Positions 36,886 through 47,490 of a DNA stretch of 64,000 nucleotides are shown here, piece after piece. Numbering within the stretch: the first letter of the stretch is position 1; each line of letters opens with the position of its first letter. The notes under the pieces were generated by a model. The model was given only the letters and a program-made list of their open reading frames with translations, was not told where the DNA came from and ran no database searches. Source of the stretch: Ischnura elegans (Eukaryota > Arthropoda > Insecta > Odonata > Coenagrionidae); contig NC_060246.1 in the NCBI RefSeq assembly GCF_921293095.1, positions 13,348,001 to 13,412,000 on the forward strand. The letters are read 5' to 3'. The position numbers and the translations under genes are program-made.

Positions 36886-37418
36886 GTACGATCCGTTCAA
36901 CTCAGTTGGGGCGCGAAAAAAATTCCCCTCCTCTCTCTAAAAACACGAGTGAATCGATAAATTTCCAACGCGATTTCGCAGACAGAACAAAAAACTATGA
37001 GGCTCAATTCAATGCCACGAAGGGAGTAAGGAGGAGTGGATTTACAAGTGCGAATTATAAGTGAATCAAAAAGAAAGGAAGGTTGCTTTAGAGGAAAAAA
37101 AAACAGGAAATCTTTGGCGAGTTGAAGTTGGAGAGAGGAATGGCTGGGGAGTATGAGCACAAAACCAAAGACATGGCGACGGCGGAAAGATTTAAGGTCG
37201 CGGGAGGACGAGAGCGAGCAAGATTTCGAGATGAGGTAAGATGAGGACAAATGCGCTGAGCTGGCGAAAGAATAAGAACGACAAATGAATGTTGAATTTT
37301 GACGGTCGAAAACATTTTTCTCGGCAGGCGTTGGGTATGCTGACGTGATCAAACATTTGGCTTGAATGATCTCTGCATTTCTTCAGGGTTATCTTCCGCG
37401 CTAGCTTGTTTGTAGACA

Positions 37419-37618
37419 ATAGTTTCGCTGGCTATCCTGCCAGCGTCTTCAGGTCGAAGGTGTCGGCTGTTGGTTTCTGCCTCGCTTATACACCGTAGGC
37501 TGGATGGGAGCCGCCCTGTGATTGGCTGTCTGAGCCAATATATATATAAGCGAGGCAGAAACCAAAAGCCGACATCTTCGACCTGAAGACGCTGGCAGGA
37601 TAGCCAGTGAAACTGTTG
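37419..37618. repeat. 200-bp palindrome within the Penelope-like terminal repeat
   Basis: Arms 37419-37492 and 37545-37618 (about 74 bp) are inverse complements with only a few mismatches around a 52-bp centre. Each arm contains CTGAAGACGCTGGCAGGATA then GCCAG and GAAAC (37455 down to 37419 on minus; 37584 up to 37616 on plus), a hammerhead-like arrangement. Confidence 0.85.
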
Positions 37619-37760
37619 TGAGTAAACTTCTCTCGGGTTTCCCACCGGGTTAAAGGCTTCATAATGGCCGACGTTTCGAGCTCCGACTCGGCGCTCATCA
37701 TCAGGGCTACTGGATGCTGTGATGCGGGAATGGGCCTGCTTATATGCTGCCCTCCTCCGG

Positions 37761-38340
37761 TCAGGTTCCTCGGGATTGGCTGGTAGTTTCCCGCCTGGTG
37801 GGGCTGACTCCGGATTGGTCTGTCCGTCGTATCGTCCTTTCCCTGTATTCGGTCAGTCTTTTCAGAACGGGTTTCCAAGTGCTGCTAAGGGAATACCCTG
37901 AATCGCGATTAAAGTTCTTCCTCTCCAGTTTAATTTCGATGGCTTCTTTGGTGAGACGGTCCCAAAAACTTTTGGCATGACAAAGTATCTCTGTTTTTTC
38001 AAATTGAATTTTATGGGCGTGTTCGACACTATGCTCAGCAATGGCAGATTTTTCTAGCTGACCAAGCCTCAGATGCCGCTTATGTTCTTTAAGCCTGGTT
38101 TCAATGGTGCGGCCAGTTTCTCCAATGTATGCCTCACCGCACTCGCAGGGGACACGGTAGACACCAGGAATCTTGAGACCGGCTGGGTCCTTCGCTCGTA
38201 CCAGCTGTTCCTTCAATTTCATGGGAGGCTTGTGGATGGTCTCGATGTTGTGCCTCCTGAGTATCCTCGAAATCTTCCCCGAAACTGATGAGACATAAGG
38301 CAGGCACGCTCTTGCAACCGGCTTTTCCTTGTCCTCTATA
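37761..38340 (-). CDS. Penelope-like GIY-YIG endonuclease (carboxy part)
   Basis: Carboxy end of a Penelope-like polyprotein. Open on minus from about 38358 (after an in-frame stop) to 37761. Upstream linker ACLPYVSSVSGKISRILRRH, then the GIY-YIG domain: GVYRVPCECGEAYIGETGRT with GVY and YIG motifs, the conserved Arg in RLKEHKR, and a later HSVEHAHKIQF region. The Cys pair CEC before the motif is typical of the Penelope subgroup of this nuclease. The reverse transcriptase part that should precede it is deleted. It would nick target DNA for integration; here it is a remnant, apparently without a start codon of its own. Confidence 0.85.
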
Positions 38341-38658
38341 TGGCGCTTATCCCGTGGTTCGGAGGTCCTTTAGGTCGAAACGTCGGCCATTATGAAGCCT
38401 TTAACCCGGTGGGAAACCCGAGAGAAGTTTACTCACATCATTCGCCGGGAAAGCATCAAATCTTTCTTCAGTGAAACTGTTGTTTACAAACATGCTGACG
38501 CGGAAGATAACCCTGAAGAAATGCAGAGATCAAATCATCGCCGCGGAAATCTAAGTTCTAACATTTGGCTTGAATTTGTTACACCTAATACTTCGCTCAT
38601 TTATTTATCTTGCATCTGAAATTTATGTTAAATGAAACTAAGGTGATAAATTTAGACC

Positions 38659-38800
38659 GAGAAACATTTATATCTACATCTACATAATACTCTGCGAGTC
38701 ACCTCTAGGGTGTTTGGCAGGGGGTGATCAATCACCAGCGTGCAGCTTGCAATAGGATTTCCACAAGCACACCACACGGTGTGCATGTCCTATTGCATGC
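38659..38800 (+). repeat. Dispersed repeat with ATCTACATCTACATAATAC terminus
   Basis: atctacatctacataatact then ctgcgagtcacctc and gggtgtttggcagggggtg. The same order occurs inverted at 63440-63525. Probably the end of an interspersed element; class unknown. Confidence 0.6.
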
Positions 38801-39904
38801 TAGCTAATGCTAAGCGAAATAGCGGGATTTGCATGTGATTGCTGTTACATGTGAACAGCATGTTTATTTCGATACTAAGCAATTTAAAAAGTGAGGCTTT
38901 GGGTTTTAGCACAACCTTTAACGCGGAGATATTCAACTCAGTTGCAGTTCCATATTTAAGGCAATAATTATCTATTTTAAGTCTTTTTTATCACATACAA
39001 CATGAAATGAGTGTAAATAAAACAAGTATGAAAATCAGTTATGATACAAAATATGTATTCTATAGAAATATCCTTTCAAATGTGACTTAAATGATATAAA
39101 TTTAAATGTCAATCCATCCTTAGCTATGAAAACAGTAAGAAGTCCTCCTCCAAAATTGATTCATGGTGGCTAAGTTGTTGTGGTGAACGGGGATTTCAGT
39201 TCACCTCGATATCTCAACAACTGTTGAGAGTGCGATCCGCTATCTCTCTTCCTTCCGTGAAACTCGGCACGACCAAAATTTTCGGTGATTTTAACGCGCG
39301 AGTGTGCACCCCCTCCAACAGCGGACACAAGAATACTTTTGGTGGTGTGAATGGCAAACGGACTTATCGTATTCGGGATTAAAAACAACATATAAAAATC
39401 ACTGCATAAAATTACACTTTATAGTTTAAGAAAAGAAAATATTAATATGTTACATATATAATAACGACAGTTTTTTTGTTTCCTTTAAACAGCTTGTATT
39501 TTTTATTAATGAAATTAGCGATTAATAGCGGATAAATGAGTACGGATTATTTTGATCTTTGCATGATATTATTTCTGTCGCCCTAATGATTTTCTGATTT
39601 TCGCGATATACCATCTCGGTTCACACTTCTTCTTTTTATTTTTACAAGGGATATAACTTTTGATGCCTGAATTTATTTGCGAAATAAAATCTTATCAAGT
39701 CACCTCTACATTTAAATCTATTACTGATTACACAAAACAAAACAAACCTAATGATAATGGGACCATATTAAAAATCTTGTCTATTTAATAAGCGTCTGGT
39801 GGGGAGGAGGGACCTTATTACAGCTACATGCTGAAATATTAACCAGTCATTGTGCTTCATATTACAGTAGGCTCTGTTTTAAATTCGTAAAGAAAAAATA
39901 GGAT

Positions 39905-40045
39905 GCTCATATTACTGCTAGAGATCGTAGAAAATGCTAAACGAAAGCGAAATTCTTTTGAGAGAGCCTAGCTCGCGTAATGTAAGAAAAGAAAGGAAAT
40001 ATGAAAAATAAACTTTACGAGCTAAAATGAATGGCAGCAGAGAAT
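39905..40045. repeat. Dispersed duplication, copy 2
   Basis: actgctagagatcgtagaaa ... tagctcgcgtaatg ... ctttacgagctaaaatgaat; about 80 percent like copy 1, same orientation, 3.2 kb away. Confidence 0.7.
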
Positions 40046-40289
40046 CAATCTTGGTTGAGTTAGTTTTGTACTACGGCGGAACACAAAATATGACTGAACC
40101 ACCAGTTTTTTTCATCAATAAAAACAACAATTATTAGATTCATTTTTAGATACATTTATAAAATTCCATAACTGAATACTGGTTCCTCCGAGGATAATGG
40201 ATTACTGCAATAATAAGCTTGTTGCAAATATTAAGAAATCTAAAATCACGTTCCCCCATTCCCCCCCCTTAAATTCCTTCAGGGAACCC

Positions 40290-40720
40290 CCAGCTCTGCC
40301 CCCGTCATTATCGCGAACCATCGTGGATGGCGGAGGGCACGCATCCACGCGGTGAAGACGGAGAGCGCGCGTGGGGGCTGAGAAGTCGCCGTCGGTGGCG
40401 AGATGGGGTGAAGCGGGCAGCAGAGACAGACGCAGGGGTGGGTGGGTGGGGAGAGGGTGGTGGCGGTGGCGGCGAGGACGAGGTCCTCTCCCCCTCCCCC
40501 CCTGACTGTTCCGTTTTTTCCCCCTCCTCCCTCCAACTCACCCAAGGAGGCGGCCCAACCCACCCATCCCTGCAACCCGCTCGGCGAGGGGGAGGCGGCC
40601 GCGACGGTGGCTTCCACATCCGTCACCACTTGGGCATGATATCTGCAGCGGGGGGGAGTGGGGGGGAAAGCAATGCGAACTGGAATAGGAGGGGGGGGGA
40701 GTGGATGAGGTTGGAGAGGT
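40290..40720. other. GC-rich island
   Basis: CpG- and G-run-rich block with overlapping open frames on both strands (40279-40629 minus, 40327-40785 plus). None shows a recognisable domain. Candidate promoter, first exon or enhancer; not resolved from sequence. Confidence 0.45.
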
Positions 40721-41379
40721 CGCGGGAGTCCTTGGTATCCTTATTACATATCCCGGACGAAGGCTTGTGGGTTTTTCCGCGCTAGGATGGAGTTTTCTGT
40801 CGAAGACAAGAGCGGAATGAGCGGGGGAGAAATGTATCTGGGTGCCGCCGTGATGGGGGGGCGGTGTGAGGGGGGAGGGGGGCGAAGGAAAGTGAGCAAG
40901 GCGTTGAAATCAAGAGCTTCGAGCATTTTCCTTTTCTTTTTGTAATAATAATTCGATCGACGATCGAATATATTATTTTCCTCGGAGCTGCCAAGAGTTA
41001 CGTAAACAAAAACAGTATCCATGACCACCACCGGCGACACTGCGTTGGAGACACTGCAGAGAGAGATTGCATCCATCGCCCTTTCCCCCCACTCTCGAGA
41101 ATACCTAGCATTTTTATTTGCGTCGAAAAGGTATTTTCTATTAAAGGAGAACTAACGAGGCCGAGAGAACATGGAACAATGGTTTTTGTCGAGTCACAAT
41201 CCGAGATCTATCCGAGAAGCAAACCGGACGGAGACAACGACGACTGAAAAGGATAACCAACGATTGTGTCCTGTGAGGAGGCTTCCGCTCAACTCCCGAC
41301 AAGCTCTATATTTTGATGTCAAGCGCTCAACAACCACGGCAGCAAATCTTACGGTCGTGTCTCCGACAAAATGAACCAT

Positions 41380-42770
41380 CGCGATGGGACGAAGGAGCTA
41401 CTGAGGGGGGCGGGACATCCGCCCGAGAGAAAAAATGCGTCGAAGAGGAGGGCGGGGAGCGGGGAATGGAAAAACACACGGCTATATCAATTGGAGAGAG
41501 GGAGAGAGAGAAAAAGGAAGATTCATAATCGGCGAAACATAAACTGATAGGAGGAGCAGATGATGAGGGATCGTACACGCGTAATTACGCAAGAATCCGG
41601 TGCTGACAACGCCCTCACTCGCATCACCACTCTTCCGCTTGGCTTCTCTCCGCCTCAAAACACAGACAGGGGGAGGGGGTGAAGGGAGGGGAAAAGGGCA
41701 TCCCTCCCTCCATCTCGTCCCCTTGCACTCCGAAGACGGAGAATAGCGAAGATTCCGAAGAGAGGAAAGGAGGCGAACGAAGGAAAGTGGGGAGGAACGG
41801 AGAAAGGAGGGGGCAAAAGGCGAGAGGAGAGGGGAAAAGGATTTCTCCATTTCCCGCCAAAGCGCATCAGAGCTAACTAACTGAACATCTAGCACTTTCA
41901 CAGCTAAATTAAATGAGAAAAATTAATGACCCATTCAATTTGTACAATGATCAAGGCGCTGAAGTAGCGACACAAGATAAACCAAACGATGGTATTATTC
42001 TCGGAAACTTTGGAGGAGAGAAGAAAGCAGAAAAGTTTATAATAGAAGCCAGTAGTCTAAGGGTTCTTCCAGCAGGAATTGGTGACCTCACTCGTTATGA
42101 AAATGGGAATTGGTTTTTTTTGGTCACACTTCCAAAGCACCACAATCATTTTTCAAACAAGCATGAGATGACTCCAAGCAAAAAATAACAAACGGTTTTT
42201 TTTTAACATTGAGAATACACAATGCAATGATTTACAGAATGGGTGAGATACCAGTGTTTTTATATTCGAAAATGTGCTTTGCTTTCTCTGTTGATGCTGC
42301 TCCCGTCTCGGAGACCGAGGGAAGATCGCGTCGAAGGGAAGAGAAGCGATAGAAAGAAAAGAGTTGCGGACAGAAAGGGATGGAAAGAGGTGGAGGGAGA
42401 GGTAGTGGGAGGGGGGAAGGACAGGTGGGGAGGGAGGGGGTGATGGCCGATCAAAAACTTGCAACGCAACCTGTCCTCCCCGAGACGTCCTCCCCTGAAT
42501 GACGGATTAAGTTGATTTTGAAGAAGCAAGGCGATGCGGAGAGCGGTCGCGGACGGGTAGTTAAGCAGCAGCAGCGGTTCGACCAAGACGGAGGGAGGGA
42601 GGGAGGGTGGGGTGGCGGGTGTGTTCCTGTTAGCGAGGGGGATGTTGGATGGGGGGAGAGGGATGTCTGGTTGCGGGGACGCGTAGATGGCGGGGTGAGA
42701 GAGGGTGGCTGCGATGAAAGTGGAATGGGGTGCAGGTAGGCGTGGGTGTAATGGGAGTTTAGAGTCTTTG
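41380..42770. other. G-rich/polypurine islands
   Basis: Purine-rich blocks at 41400-41520, 41660-41860 and 42290-42770 on the plus strand (ggagggaggg-type), mirrored by Pro/Ser-rich frames on minus such as 42260-42892. No protein family recognised. Confidence 0.45.
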
Positions 42771-42921
42771 ATGTATAAGGAGAGAAGTCGATCCCTTTGG
42801 GGAATAACGCGAGCATCGCATAATACTCTCATGATCCATTTACCGTAATGTCTATTTGTATCCCATTGGGGGGAGAGAACAGGGATGCACAACGAATGGA
42901 CAAGAGGATTTTATGCTTTAG

Positions 42922-42946
42922 GAGAGAGAGAGAGAGAGAGAGAGAG
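42922..42946 (+). repeat. (GA)n microsatellite
   Basis: Uninterrupted ga dinucleotide tract of about 25 bases. Confidence 0.95.
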
Positions 42947-43011
42947 TCAACATGCTGGACCATGAGAATGAAATCAGTCATGGCGATGCTGAATTCTAAT
43001 GCGAAGGAGGC

Positions 43012-43075
43012 GTCTAAGTGAGACTGCCGTCACGCGGCGGACGTTTAAACCACTTGGCCACCGCAAGGGGAAGGA
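43012..43075 (-). repeat. tRNA-related fragment
   Basis: On minus, CTTGCGGTGGCCAAGTGG contains a good A-box (TGGCCAAGTGG) and resembles the 5' half of a leucine or serine tRNA. No B-box follows, so it is probably a SINE head or pseudogene. Confidence 0.4.
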
Positions 43076-44196
43076 CTTTTCAAAACGGCGATTTTTTTGT
43101 TTTTATTTGGCAAATGAATTTATCTTGATATAAAGTATCTCGACAGACACACATTGAATGCCACGCTTTCACGATTGAATATCTCTTTGCTTCAGTCGAG
43201 TAAGCGGGTAAAATAGCGGTGGCCCTCTGCAAATTCCCAGTTCTCACTATTCTCATTTCCTCCGCCACAGGACAAAAACCAAATTAGCGGTGTTTGGATG
43301 AAGGAATCAGTATATCTTCAATATTAAAAAGAAACTTTCGAGTAACCAATTCCAGTTCTTAAGTGTTTAAAAACTTATCTCAATTTCGGTCCAACCGTTG
43401 AAAACAAGACTGGTAAGCGAAGGTTTTTAGAGAATCTTTGAGTGTTTAACCTTCTTTCTTTAAAATTCCTAATTCCTCCAATAATTTCGGCGAATTTTGT
43501 CTTGAATATCTGAGTTTGATCGAGCACGCAAAGTATAAATTCGCTAAAACTACATAAAAATCAATGTTTACTGCTGGAGTGTGTGATTTTTCTTGTTACT
43601 GAATTCACAGGATTCATATCGATATCAAATAAGTTGGCTATTTGGATTATCGCCTTTTTTTGTTTGAAAGTGAACAGTTGTCTACCGTTGCCAATTGCTA
43701 TAATTTTGTACGTTTACTTGATTGTTTATGTTATGTATGTATCTAAGTGTAATTACGCCTCATGTGTCTTAAGTCGTAACAAAGGAATATGTTATATGTT
43801 CTTTTTCATACGCTCTACATCACAAGAAATTAGTTGATGAGTAAGAATTCAATTAAGAATTGCAACACTTGAATCTATGCTGACTCGTAGCAAGAAAAAT
43901 CCGAGATAAAGCAACGCGAGGCATAAGGTATAGCCTAAAGAAACGATGGTAATTAGCGATCAGGCTGGCGGATGAACGAGAAGGTGATGGAAGATGGCGA
44001 GGTAGTTTGGTGGCGTCGGTTATGAAACGATGGTGCGGAGCCTAGTGCGGTGGTTCGCAAAATGGGAACAAGGAAACCGAGAGAGGGAAACCACACGATA
44101 TAGGAGGTGTTATGATTTCAGAGCGACTGGAAAAAAAGGAGAAAAATCCGAGTTACGAAAGTAAATCGAGCGACAAAATGAAAACGACACCGCGAG

Positions 44197-44200
<4 letters not shown>

Positions 44201-44228
<28 letters not shown>
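44201..44228 (+). repeat. (GA)n microsatellite
   Basis: Uninterrupted ga dinucleotide tract of 28 bases. A similar shorter tract is at 59155-59171. Confidence 0.95.
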
Positions 44229-44231
<3 letters not shown>

Positions 44232-44430
44232 GGTGAGAGCCAGTGAAGCAATCAAGGCGGACGGACGCATGCCCGACTTCAAAAACAGAACAATGCTCTC
44301 GGGGATTAATTTCCCTTATTCCGACGACGGCGCCGCCGCTGGAGGACTCGCGAATTAGGTGGATTCGATGAAAGTGCGGCGTTAGAAGAGGGTTTGGGCT
44401 CAGCCCACATCCAGACTGATTGTAAAGGAT

Positions 44431-44700
44431 TGACTGATCGTTGGATTATTCTTCCTCATAGGATAGATAATCATCCAAAATCGCTGGCACATTAATGGCT
44501 TTGCTTAGTTTCGCTGTTTAGTTGGGCCCTTTTCGCTTTTATAGAGTTAAGGTGTTTTTCCCCGTCTCATCCCTTCCGAACCTATCCTACCCTAGGGGCG
44601 TCGACGGGCTTCTATCGCGGCGGCGCCTCTTTCCTTTTTCCCTCCTCTCCGCCCCCTTCCCGGGTGATCGGGCGTATAAGAGTTGGTTCCCGGCCCACAA
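44431..44700 (+). mobile_element. SINE-like repeat, copy 2 (diverged)
   Basis: Same family as 1667-1981: gatcgttggattattcttcc near the start and cttctatcgcggcggcgcct in the body. Truncated or diverged at the 3' end and no target duplication recognised. It lies in the upstream intron region of Oaz, just after a (GA)n tract. Confidence 0.65.
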
Positions 44701-46479
44701 TCACAAGCACAATCTTAAAAAGGCTGCGCGCTTCACGTTGGAGGCAATAGATGAAACTATATCAAACAGAGAGTTAAAAGACAAAACGATAATCTAAATC
44801 TGTAAAACAAATTAGGCCAAATATAAAAAAATCGTAAATTAATTTAAATGTATTTCAATGAGAGGGTGGGTCATTGCCGACTTATTTTTATACATGTTAT
44901 ATAAAAATGATACAGATGCTTTACCACTCGTTCACAGTTCTCCTACCCAGGGCACACTATCACACAAAACAGATCTCTCTAAAAAAAACTCCCAAGGGGA
45001 AAAATGCGGAAGCCGAGAAATAATGAAATGGATTGCATCAAGGTGTATATCTTGACGAACCGTCACGGAAGCGAATCAGTGCGCTTGCAGATGACGCGGC
45101 CATGTCAGGCAAGGCAGGGCAGACAAAAATGCGATGGGGGATGAGGGGTGCATCGGGGGACATTCTTCGGGGGTGGTGAGGATGCAAGGGGGATCGTTGA
45201 CCTCGTCTTATTTCTCGAGAAAAGAGAAGGCGGGATTGAAAAATGAAAAGGAGGATGATCCGAGCGGGAGGGAGGGGATAATGAGAGACGGACAGTGACG
45301 CACGCACTCCGAACGCTTTTTCGTCCACTGCGTCAGATATATTTTAGGATCGCGGCCAATTATGCATGGGTACTAGACGCCATGGATTTAATGTGGACAA
45401 CGAGAAACTAACTCCTTATCACGAATTTCAATGACCACGAAATATTACTCCATCTCGGGCAAGTAATCTTTTGCACTTAGAATTTTAATTCGCCCAGTCT
45501 TGCAATTATTTTTTGCGGAGATTTGCACTCTTAACTTTAAGAAAATTGATGAGTTTCGTCCAGCTGCGAAAAGAAGGGAACGAGAAAAATTGGAGATTAT
45601 ACCAAATATAAAGTAAAATACATGTCTATAAATTTATAACATCAACGATATATCCAATCAACATCTTCTAGTTAAATCACCTCATTTCTTATCCTCGCTC
45701 AGATTTATTCCATCAATAATGACATAAAAAAATTCTTACGAAATAAATATCATCGAATCGGTAGAAAAGTAAGTTAAACGTAAGCCATTTTAAATTCTAT
45801 TTCACATTCCATCCAAATCCACTGGAATGTATTTTTAATTGGTATTTTCACTAGAGAGACATATTTAAAAAGACACATTTATACTACCAGTTTAGCCTCG
45901 CTATTATCTCTCATTCTTTCTCAATGAATATATCTCTCAGTGTATCCGGAATATCCAAAGATCAAGAACTATCGATGGAAAAATAGATCAGGCAGGCAAA
46001 GAGATAGTCATTGAAGTTTCATCGCCACTTTTGCTACCATCCTCACCTCAACATTTTAAGGAGAATGCAAGGCGCGTCTAATTTTGAGAAACTTTTTCTA
46101 TCCTAATGCACTCGAGTGTGTCAACGGAAAGATTCATGGGAATAATTCAGAAGCTCTGCAATTACAGTGTATTAAATCATGCATATATTATCCAGCAAAG
46201 AGTATATATTATTTTCTTAATGGAAAAATAGCTACGTTCCGGAACGATTATTCAAAATAGAATTCTCATATGTAGAAGGCGTTTTAACCGTGAGGAGAGA
46301 AATCAGTTACCAGGGTGAATTTTGAGCTAGAGTGGTCGGGTGACTAATGAATTCTATTTAAAATTACTTTTGCATAATTTACTTGCTTAGGTCCTCTAAA
46401 AAAATGGGTAAATTGAAGATGATTCTTTTGTTACAGGTAGTACCTCTTGCTGACCTCTTTGGAGAAAAGGAGGAAGATG

Positions 46480-46560
46480 GAGGCTAAGTGAGTTCAACGC
46501 TCGGCCACCGGTCGTAAGGTCTCCAATTCGAATCCCGCATGAAGACACACCTTCAAACAA
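46480..46560 (+). repeat. tRNA-derived SINE head
   Basis: ggctaagtgag (A-box-like) and aattcgaatccc (B-box-like) at about 45-base spacing, followed by unrelated sequence. Looks like a pol III promoter of a tRNA-derived SINE rather than a tRNA gene. Confidence 0.45.
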
Positions 46561-46879
46561 AAGAGAGTACAGGGGAAAGAAGTGGTGCGAATACTAGAAA
46601 TCACACGCCACCGGTTATTTAGCTTATAGTGAGCCCATCAATCCAATAAACCATCAGGTTTAATAACTAAGAGACTGATAGTTTGCTGCGTAATTTATTA
46701 CATTACTTTTATTTCGACATGCACAGAACTCATATTCCATCTTCCCCCCTCATAATCTCAAAAGCGCATTTTCTGCCATGAAATCCTTACGGGTTCACAA
46801 GGTGAGGGATCTGCCGCGAAATAAAATTCATTTTTGATTCCGCAGGAGATAGGGGTGCGAATTACCCCCTTGCTCACTC

Positions 46880-47490
46880 TGTGCAGTGTCCTCTACTCGG
46901 AATGAGGCGTGAACGAGAGGCCCCCAGGGGGCAGCGCCTCCCCCCTCCACCTCCACCGCCCCACCGGCAACGCACCCTTGCCCCTCGCAATAATCGCGAA
47001 CCCCCCCACCCCACCACCGCCCCTGTGCGGCCAGCGGAACCGCCGCCGCCACCGCGGCAGCCGCTCTACGGGCGACATCAAAACTCGTTTCGAACCTGAT
47101 GCGGAGACGGAGGTCGGCCCAGAAGACGACGACAAGAAGAAGACGGACTTGGGGGGGAAAGAATGGAGGGGGGAGGGGGGAGATGGGGGGGATGAGGAGG
47201 GGGGGGGGGAAGGCGCTGTTGCGCCCCTGGAAATAAATCCTCTCTCTCTCTCTTTCAGCTCCGTTTTCTCTCTCACTCGCAAAGAGAGAAGAAACCGTAG
47301 GAGCTCTCCTCCGTGTTCCTTTTGTTTCAATGAATGCGATTGGGGGGTCGGGGGGGGGGGGGGTAGGGAAGGGAAGGGAGTCGCCGCTCCGACGTCGGAT
47401 GGATTCCCAAATAAGAGGGGGGGGGGGCGAATGTGGAAGGGATGCATTGGGAGAGACACATTGAAGTTCGCGACCAGATGCACGTCCACA
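46880..47490. other. GC-rich island with very long G runs
   Basis: Plus strand has G runs at 47150-47215 and 47340-47440, and a proline-coding CCNCC block at 46920-47060. Open frames of about 198 codons exist on both strands simultaneously, as expected from composition; no domain. Confidence 0.45.

Larger units (their letters stand above)
37368..38559 (-). mobile_element. Penelope-like element bounded by 16-bp target duplication
   Basis: 1,192 bp between perfect direct repeats aacatttggcttgaat (37352-37367, 38560-38575). Carries a GIY-YIG endonuclease frame on minus (37761-38340) but no reverse transcriptase. Both ends hold related terminal repeats in inverted orientation: the word pair cggccgacgtttcga / tcgaaacgtcggcc and the string gtaaacttctctcgggtttc occur at 37620-37690 and, inverted, at 38369-38434; outer arms match between 37363-37425 and 38476-38540. 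The left terminal repeat is itself a long palindrome (37419-37618). Confidence 0.85.

Noticed and set aside
40279..40629. Candidate first coding exon of Oaz in a GC-rich island on minus
   Set aside because: No finger or conserved N-terminal motif, and the flanks give no convincing donor in phase with the exon at 29837.
42260..42892. 210-codon minus frame
   Set aside because: Pro/Ser/Leu low complexity opposite a polypurine tract; no family.
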